Origin: Branchiostoma floridae
Lineage: Eukaryota > Chordata > Leptocardii > Amphioxiformes > Branchiostomatidae
Direction: 5' to 3'
DNA length: 64,000 nucleotides
Assembly: GCF_000003815.2 (NCBI RefSeq)
Contig: NC_049985.1
Coordinates: 23,655,496-23,719,495, forward strand
The stretch's first letter is position 1. Each line of letters starts with the position of its first letter. This document shows positions 59,401 through 64,000 of this stretch, one piece after another. The notes under the pieces are model-generated. The model made no database searches, was not told where the DNA came from, and was given only the letters and a program-made list of their open reading frames with translations. The position numbers and the translations under genes were made by a program.

Positions 59401-62400
59401 GGGATGACCAAACCTGACATTTAAGAAAGTATTGAAGGAAAAGGTAGGTCTAAAGGACTACAACTTGCTAGCCGCCATGCTAGATAGAGATGCATGGTCG
59501 GACATCGTTAATGGCACCTCATATGAGGATGAAATGAACTGAACTGAACACCTCGGGCGGTTCATTCACCCTTAAATGAACAACCTGTCACACAACCTTT
59601 GCACATCTAGCTTCAAGCTTCAGGAGGCCCCTATACTGATAGGTACTTAGTGGCAACAACTTTCACCTTATACAGGCCTCAAAATTAATTTTTTTCCCTA
59701 CTGTCCCAGCATTGTCCCAAAAATAAATGTCAACTGTCCCGAAGTGAGGATGGACTGTCCCAACCCTATTTTCATAAATTATGTATTACAACAACTGTAA
59801 GTCAGAGTACGCACGCCTGACAACCGCGGGCCGTGGGGAGATCGGACATTCTGATGTTGATTCGTTGATTATTTTCCTATATAATATTGTCCCAAAAGTG
59901 TCCCAAAAAGATTTTTCAGTTGTCCCGGCCTAAATTTTAGTGGCCCCGGGACATCGGGACATAGTTAACTTCGAGCCCTGACTTATAAGATGTGTGGTTC
60001 AATATGCAAAGCATTTTCTGGAACAAAGAAGAAGCCCTCCTGATTTTGCAAGATAATACTTTGAGACTTGTACCTTATAACTTGTGAATAGAAATTACAG
60101 TCAGTTAATTCTCCATAAGCAAACAGTTAACGCCTCTGATCAAATATAAATGTAATGACAGATGTAGATGTTGACATGAAGCATGCATGTTTGTAAATGT
60201 TGTTTTCTGTATGTTGTGTCCATGTGTCTAGCACGCAGCGTGTACCGTACCCTGTTCAAGATCAAACCCCCCGAGCGGAATGAGCTGTTCCTGCCGGGAC
60301 GGATGGCGTACGTGATCGACTTAGAAGACGAGTATACGGACACGGACGTGCCGACAACACTTATCCGGAGTAAGGCAGACTGTCCTAGTCTGGAGGTAAG
60401 CTTTTAACTTTTTTTTTTTTACTCAATGGTCACCTCGTAACAAGGCCTGAAGGCCACTCAAGGTTACGGGTTACATGATTGGAACTGTAACAGCAACTCT
60501 TCGCCCTAGGTCAGAAACATCATGATTGAGACCAGCCCAATTGCTTACTATGAGTGAGGACTAACTGACCCAATAGGCGAAGCAGGAGTTACGAGGGCTG
60601 CTCGGGAGATTCCCTACCCCTATTTTGGCCAGAATGGTTTGATCCGCTCGGGTGGATGTTTGCACATGTGGCGGGTTCTTTAACGTGCATAGGGTATGGC
60701 TCTCCCCATACACGGGACCTCCATTTAACGTCCTATCCGAGGGACGACCCATTTTTTCACTTGAGTAAAGTGGGAAAAGTCGTGTAAAGTGCCTTTCCCA
60801 AGGGCACAAGACCGGCAACATGGCAGGCGGATTCGAACCGGCGACCTCTCGGTCACGGGCCGAATACACTACCACTGTGCTACGCGGCCCCACCTGATAT
60901 GTTCTGCAAAAACAGAGATATCGTAACTGCAGTAGATTTGTTTCTTTGTCATTGTATGCATCCACAGTTATGTCAATATCCTTGATGCAGGATATACATG
61001 TAAGGTGGAAGTGGTGTAAAACGATACTTGGAGAATAGGAAGTATGGTTCAGTGTTCATGATTTTTTTCTATTTGTGTTTACAGTCCCAGACCACCCTGA
61101 CGACCAATGACATTGTTATCAACAAGCTGACTCAGATCCTGTCCTACCTCAGACAGGGAGTCAGGGGCAAGAAACTCAAGAAGAAGGACAAAGGTAATAC
61201 CCAACGTGTAGTACTGCAAGTGTTTGCAGAAAATGTCTTAAGGGCAAATAATTATGATTCTTTCGACAAATGGTCTACAATCCAACAAGAAGAAAAAAAT
61301 TTTGTACCAGTACATAGTACCTTTACACACCCCTAGCCCCGCCTATTGTAAGCTCCTCACAATTTAGCCCCTGGCTGTGAACAAAGAGTAGTTGGCCTAC
61401 CCAATAGTAATGAAATAATACTTATAAAATTACTGACCTGATGAAACTATTCTTGATTCCTTCCAAAAATAATTTCATCAGGTTCACGTTTCGGTGTCTG
61501 ATGGACAAAGAAACGTAAGCAAGTAAGTTCAACCTGGTTGTGTAAGAATTCTCCTTTATCCTATATTCTTATTCCCCATCAGGAAAGGGAAGAGAAGAGA
61601 AGCCCCACAGACTGCCTGGTGGTGATGACATCTTCGGTGATGTGGGAGATTATATCCCCCAGGTGCACAAGTCTAAGGACAGGCACTCACACAGCCACTC
61701 TCATGACAAGAAACGCTCCAGCTACTTCGAGAAACCAAGGACAGAGGATGAGGTAAATACAGCAAGTTATCTTTATTGATAATATCAGCGCGTTCTTTAA
61801 TTTTTGCCTGATTAAAAAAAAAAACAAGAAAATTTAAACCTTAAGAGATGGCCAACATGACGAGAAAAGATCAACATGGAAAAATGCGTTGCGTGGTAGT
61901 CTTGCTTGTACTTGTAGAAGTGACATTGAGGTAACCATTACAGGAGAAACCACTTAATTGCACGGCCTATAACAATTTGCCAGTGAATTTCATGCAACTA
62001 TCTGGCTGATGCAATAATGCGAATTTATCTAGATGGACCGCACTGGTTTGGGGTTTTGGATTCCGTGCAGTTAACAGAAGTGTGCGATGAACTGGCTTCT
62101 ACTGTACTGTAAAAACAGCTGCTGCTGAGCAGACTGTAAAACTAACTTAAAAGTAGCTGTAGAAGTAACACTAGTGTGATAGCCTTGTCTACCATACTAG
62201 TGTCAGTTTCTACACTTCTTGAACAAAGAAAATAAGAGCTTCAAGCCTTGTCTCATTCTGTCATAGTGATGCCAAGTATTGCCGCAAAATTTGTGGTATC
62301 TAATTTAAAAGATTAGACATCTAGGGGTCCATCTTGGTTTGAGCAGATAAAATAGATTTGTCTGGCTATGCAGCTTGCAATGTTCAGTACAAACCTGGTG

Positions 62401-63504
62401 TGTTATGCCTTAAGGCAGTTTACCAGGTGTGCAAAACAAATAAACAAAAAGATACTAACTGAATATCCTATTTTCCTTACACAGCCTTCTCTTATGGATG
62501 TCAAGCCTCCATCATCAGCCAAAGAGATGGTCAAAAACATCAATGAGAAGTTCAGAGATAAGGTAAGGAGCTTTAGACTTTCTCAAAAGGGTATCACAAG
62601 CCTTAAAGTAACTGTGTATCTATAGCCTAAAATGTCACACATGAGCTTTAGGAGGAATGCACATAAGAATGCTTGGTCAGCCTTAAAAATTCTTGTAAGA
62701 TACATGTAGGTTTAAGGGAAGGTCCAGCGCTGAAAAGAAAGGGTATGCCACCCCGTATAGTATAAGGGGTGGTATAACTCAAACTGAATGCTGTAATACG
62801 CTGTGCGAATATTACAGTAACATGTACTACAAAATTTGTACTACTACAGTACACTACTGCTACTACTACTGCAAGGTAAAGCCTGGTACTAACCTACTGT
62901 TAACTCAATTAATTCAAAACAAAATTGTCTGTTTAAGACTTGATTGTAGGAGACTTTGCAAATTGCCTTACTCCCCAGCCCCAGTAGTCACAAGTACATT
63001 GAAACTGCTGTGTATCAAAACTACATTGCATAAGAGTACCCAAAATAGCTACTTGTAGTTGATTAACATGTACTTACTAACTTCTGTACCCCATCAGGCT
63101 GATAAGATGGACTGGAGTGAGTCCATGGTCCATGCAGAACAGGAGCACCAGAAACGGGAACGGTCAGTTTACCTCCCTCTTGTTCTGACTATTATTAGAG
63201 TTTGTTTAATATTTTTCATCATGTACATGTACATTGAATAGCAACAACACATCCCAGTGTTATTAGTAAACTGTTGCAGTAATATACACTTTCTAATGTC
63301 TTTAGTGTTACCTTGCATTGCTGTTGACCAGTTATGCGATAAAAAAATTGTTTTCACTACAACTCTTTGGAGTGTAAGATTAGATCTATTAAATAGATAG
63401 TTTATGCCATTCAAATTCATAACATTTTTTTGTATCTTCCTTTTCAGAAAGAAAAAGATGGATATGGCCTTCCAGCCGGACAGTTATGCAGAATGCTATC
63501 CAGG
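53460..63504 (+). CDS. IK: IK / RED, spliceosome component (3'-incomplete)
   Basis: Twelve exons join in frame to 429 residues plus two bases and run off the window. The protein is nuclear; in animals RED acts with SMU1 in spliceosome activation. Landmarks: NEDFRRLLMTPRDAP; a basic YYANLKKQ segment; KERREGTNKDYEE; QESKFLGGDMEHTHLVKGLD; EFKTRM followed by SVYRTLFK; ERNELFLPGRMAYVIDLEDE; PTTLIRSKADCPSLE; TLTTNDIVINKLTQILSYLR; SSYFEKPR; NINEKF; SYAECYPG. All are strong matches to human RED, in the same order. The start MPEREGELAFSNPL has a good context (agccaagATGCC). The Arg-Glu/Asp dipeptide tract that gave RED its name is absent; a short His/Ser-rich stretch stands there instead. The final 130 or so residues expected from the human protein lie to the right of the window. 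Confidence 0.96.
53707..54094. mobile_element. CAGGG-ended element with exact 5-bp duplication CATAG
   Basis: Starts cagggttctccccaga and ends tctggggagaaccctg; both flanks read catag. The words ctccactatact occur near each end. 388 bp, non-coding, in IK intron 1. Confidence 0.9.
54574..54791. mobile_element. tactgtaaatgc-type MITE, copy 4
   Basis: Starts atactgtaaatgcagaaaat, ends acatttacagtact; contains cgcggtgg and accgcgaac words. Located in IK intron 1, ~90 bp before the exon 2 acceptor. Confidence 0.85.
54883..55066 (+). CDS. IK: IK exon 2
   Basis: 184 bp after ttgttcctcag. Encodes REGELAFSNPLPPEAMEDDG, then ALTNEDFRRLLMTPRDAP and a serine-rich end. Donor gtaagt. Confidence 0.92.
55562..55691 (+). 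CDS. IK: IK exon 3
   Basis: 130 bp after a T-run ending in tttag. Encodes LGDQYNEDMDPNERRRRKKR, YYANLKKQEEDKLAELAQKY and RDR; strongly basic. Donor gtaggg. Confidence 0.93.
56375..56472 (+). CDS. IK: IK exon 4
   Basis: 98 bp after ctttttgcag. Encodes AKERREGTNKDYEETEMVST and TNYRAVAPNAQ, ending with two bases of Pro. Donor gtaagt. Confidence 0.94.
56967..57078 (+). CDS. IK: IK exon 5
   Basis: 112 bp after gcttactgtag. Encodes VDTAERRRQLIQESKFLGGD then MEHTHLVKGLDYALLQK; nearly identical to human RED. Donor gtaaga. Its last ~64 bp and the donor are repeated five times directly downstream. Confidence 0.95.
57016..57470 (+). repeat. 76-bp tandem array duplicating the end of IK exon 5 and its splice donor
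   Basis: The exon-intron junction cagaag|gtaagactaact at 57079 is repeated at 57155, 57231, 57307 and 57383, and as cagaag|gttagaataag at 57459: exact 76-bp steps. Each 76-bp unit holds 12 intronic bases (gtaagactaact) and 64 exonic bases from cttgggagg to cagaag. Unit length is not a multiple of three, and reading on from the exon meets a TGA within the first unit. Confidence 0.95.
57545..58807 (+). mobile_element. Decayed Tc1/mariner-type transposon
   Basis: Ends cactcggcacaaaaagtttg and caaactttttgtgccgagtg are perfect inverses, flanked by TA. The interior keeps recognisable transposase pieces on the plus strand: a GGGG-DSVMVW-like stretch near 57970, VTYRDTILHPVAMFYLFNIG and GPNAILQDYNTSPHRAR at about 58056-58165, the latter holding the second catalytic Asp region of Tc1 transposases. 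Stops and frameshifts show it is dead. It sits in IK intron 5, inside an older dispersed repeat. Confidence 0.9.
58808..59193. other. Remainder of IK intron 5
   Basis: Right half of the dispersed repeat interrupted by the Tc1-like element (ggaaagatgaaagtcaagg, gctactgcagcag), then intron sequence to the next acceptor. Confidence 0.6.
59194..59305 (+). CDS. IK: IK exon 6
   Basis: 112 bp after ttaccatgtacag. Encodes VRSEIATKEREDDDLDTIVM, EKKQEEEEEEMEFKTRM and one base; acidic. Donor gtaaga. Confidence 0.94.
59673..59980. mobile_element. CAGG-ended element
   Basis: Left end caggcctcaaaattaat, right end the inverse of cagggctcgaagttaa. Words tgtccca and cccgggacat recur inside. Flanks ccttata and acttata suggest a target duplication, but not an exact 5-bp one. 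Confidence 0.6.
60232..60395 (+). CDS. IK: IK exon 7
   Basis: 164 bp after catgtgtctag. Encodes RSVYRTLFKIKPPERNELFL, PGRMAYVIDLEDEYTDTDVP and TTLIRSKADCPSLE, among the most conserved stretches of RED. Donor gtaagc. Confidence 0.96.
60591..60891 (-). repeat. tRNA-derived SINE, best-preserved copy
   Basis: Read on the minus strand from 60891: A box tagcacagtgg (60872-60882), B box ggttcgaatcc (about 60829-60839), then tcttgtgcccttgggaaagg, gtcgtccctcggataggacg, ttaaatggaggtcccgtg, gagagccataccc and cacgttaaagaacccgcc. The copies at 8313, 4712 and 974 share this body. It lies antisense in an IK intron. Confidence 0.85.
61085..61193 (+). CDS. IK: IK exon 8
   Basis: 109 bp after tgtgtttacag. 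Encodes SQTTLTTNDIVINKLTQILS, YLRQGVRGKKLKKKDK and one base. Donor gtaata. Confidence 0.95.
61583..61752 (+). CDS. IK: IK exon 9, replaces the RED dipeptide tract
   Basis: 170 bp after ttccccatcag. Encodes GKGREEKPHRLPGGDDIFGD, VGDYIPQVHKSKD, RHSHSHSHDKKRSSYFEKPR and TEDE. In human RED the equivalent place between DIGDYVP and SYFEKP holds a long Arg-Glu/Arg-Asp run. Donor gtaaat. Confidence 0.93.
61753..62484 (+). other. IK intron 9
   Basis: AT-rich intron without recognised elements. Confidence 0.6.
62485..62562 (+). CDS. IK: IK exon 10
   Basis: 78 bp after ttccttacacag, phase 0 at both ends. Encodes PSLMDVKPPSSAKEMVKNIN and EKFRDK, matching the KELIKSINEKF region of human RED. Donor gtaagg. 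Confidence 0.92.
63098..63162 (+). CDS. IK: IK exon 11
   Basis: 65 bp after taccccatcag. Encodes ADKMDWSESMVHAEQEHQKR, Glu and two bases of Arg. Donor gtcagt. Confidence 0.88.
63448..63504 (+). CDS. IK: IK exon 12, last in window
   Basis: 57 bp after tccttttcag. Encodes KKKMDMAFQPDSYAECYP and two bases of Gly; SYAECYP is invariant in RED. Donor gtgagt. Later exons are outside the window; none was found in the last 500 bp. Confidence 0.92.
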
Positions 63505-63516
63505 GTGAGTTATATG

Positions 63517-63816
63517 CAGGGCTCTAGCCAGCTCGACATTTTTTTCCGTCAGCCAATTCCCTTTGTCGCGAAAACACTATTCCAGGAGTTAGAGAGACTG
63601 AACTGAGACCTTGAAAAACTGGTTTTAATGAGATTATCGTATGCGAAAGGGTACCGACACACATTGTCAACAATCATAACAATAGCAAAACAAACAGTGT
63701 GTGGCTTTTACGGCCGTGGACGGCATCCCCAAGCAGCCTGTAGCTTCCACCAAGGAGCTTTTATCAGATTTTTGTCCGTCAAGGTTGACGGATTGGTTTT
63801 AAAATTTTTCCGTCAC
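63517..63816. mobile_element. Second, right-truncated copy of the 37968 element
   Basis: Starts cagggctctagccagct and follows 37968-38260 closely, including gtgtgtggcttttacggccg, then stops at ttttccgtcac before the right terminal repeat. It carries an extra agcttttatcag not present in the other copy. It lies 13 bp after the IK exon 12 donor. Confidence 0.8.
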
Positions 63817-64000
63817 ATACAGACAGATTGTATGCTTCTTGTGATCAGGAAAGGCCTTTTTGCATAAAATACTTCTTTGTATGTTTACAGTAAAGTAATT
63901 GAGAAATTTTTACCTCAGACTACGCCAGTGTATGAAAATGGAGGCACATGATTGTATCGCTTTCGTTCGATTTTTACTGATGGCCGGAGTGCAAGGTTGG

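Overview
The window looks like nuclear DNA from a lancelet (Branchiostoma-type cephalochordate) or a very close invertebrate deuterostome. The reasons are indirect. It holds three intron-rich animal genes whose encoded proteins are close to vertebrate homologues over their conserved cores. The rest is AT-rich, gene-poor sequence packed with short inverted-repeat DNA elements, tRNA-derived and 5S-derived SINE-like sequences, minisatellites and decayed retroelement pieces. There is no bacterial, plasmid or phage signature. The species assignment is inference.

Layout. 1-10.4 kb: no recognisable gene; a ~155-bp minisatellite, SINE copies, a ~130-bp repeat array and a small non-LTR retrotransposon remnant. 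10.45-12.99 kb (+): the last four coding exons of a nicotinic acetylcholine receptor subunit of the alpha9/alpha10-like kind; its signal-peptide and first exons were not found and probably lie upstream of the window. 13.0-28.5 kb: a long intergenic stretch of nested repeats. 28.48-42.57 kb (-): eleven coding exons of RBPJ/Suppressor of Hairless, the DNA-binding effector of Notch signalling; the N-terminal start exon is not certain. 43.8-44.6 kb (-): an unrecognised exon, present as one open copy and two degraded copies 242 bp apart, lying 5' of the RBPJ exons. 44.6-53.4 kb: intergenic DNA and repeats, ending in a TATA-less promoter-like region. 53.46-63.5 kb (+): twelve coding exons of IK/RED, a spliceosome component, running off the right edge before its C-terminus.

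RBPJ and IK are transcribed away from each other; the receptor gene and RBPJ converge. I see no sign that the three genes act in one pathway: one is a membrane channel, one a Notch transcription factor, one a splicing factor.

The most interesting observation is structural. At three separate places (RBPJ, IK and the unrecognised exon) a short tandem duplication spans an exon-intron border and copies the splice site with it: a 58-bp unit carrying a 3' splice site, a 76-bp unit carrying a 5' splice site, and a 242-bp unit carrying a 5' splice site. In RBPJ and IK every exon-versus-copy difference I could see in the coding part is synonymous. Other items worth a look are two fold-back elements that enclose an identical-length 112-bp core carrying CCAAT-like and TATA motifs, SINEs with different polymerase III heads (tRNA and 5S) that share a tail, a group of CAGGG-ended elements with exact 5-bp target duplications, and CSL-type sites upstream of the RBPJ gene itself.
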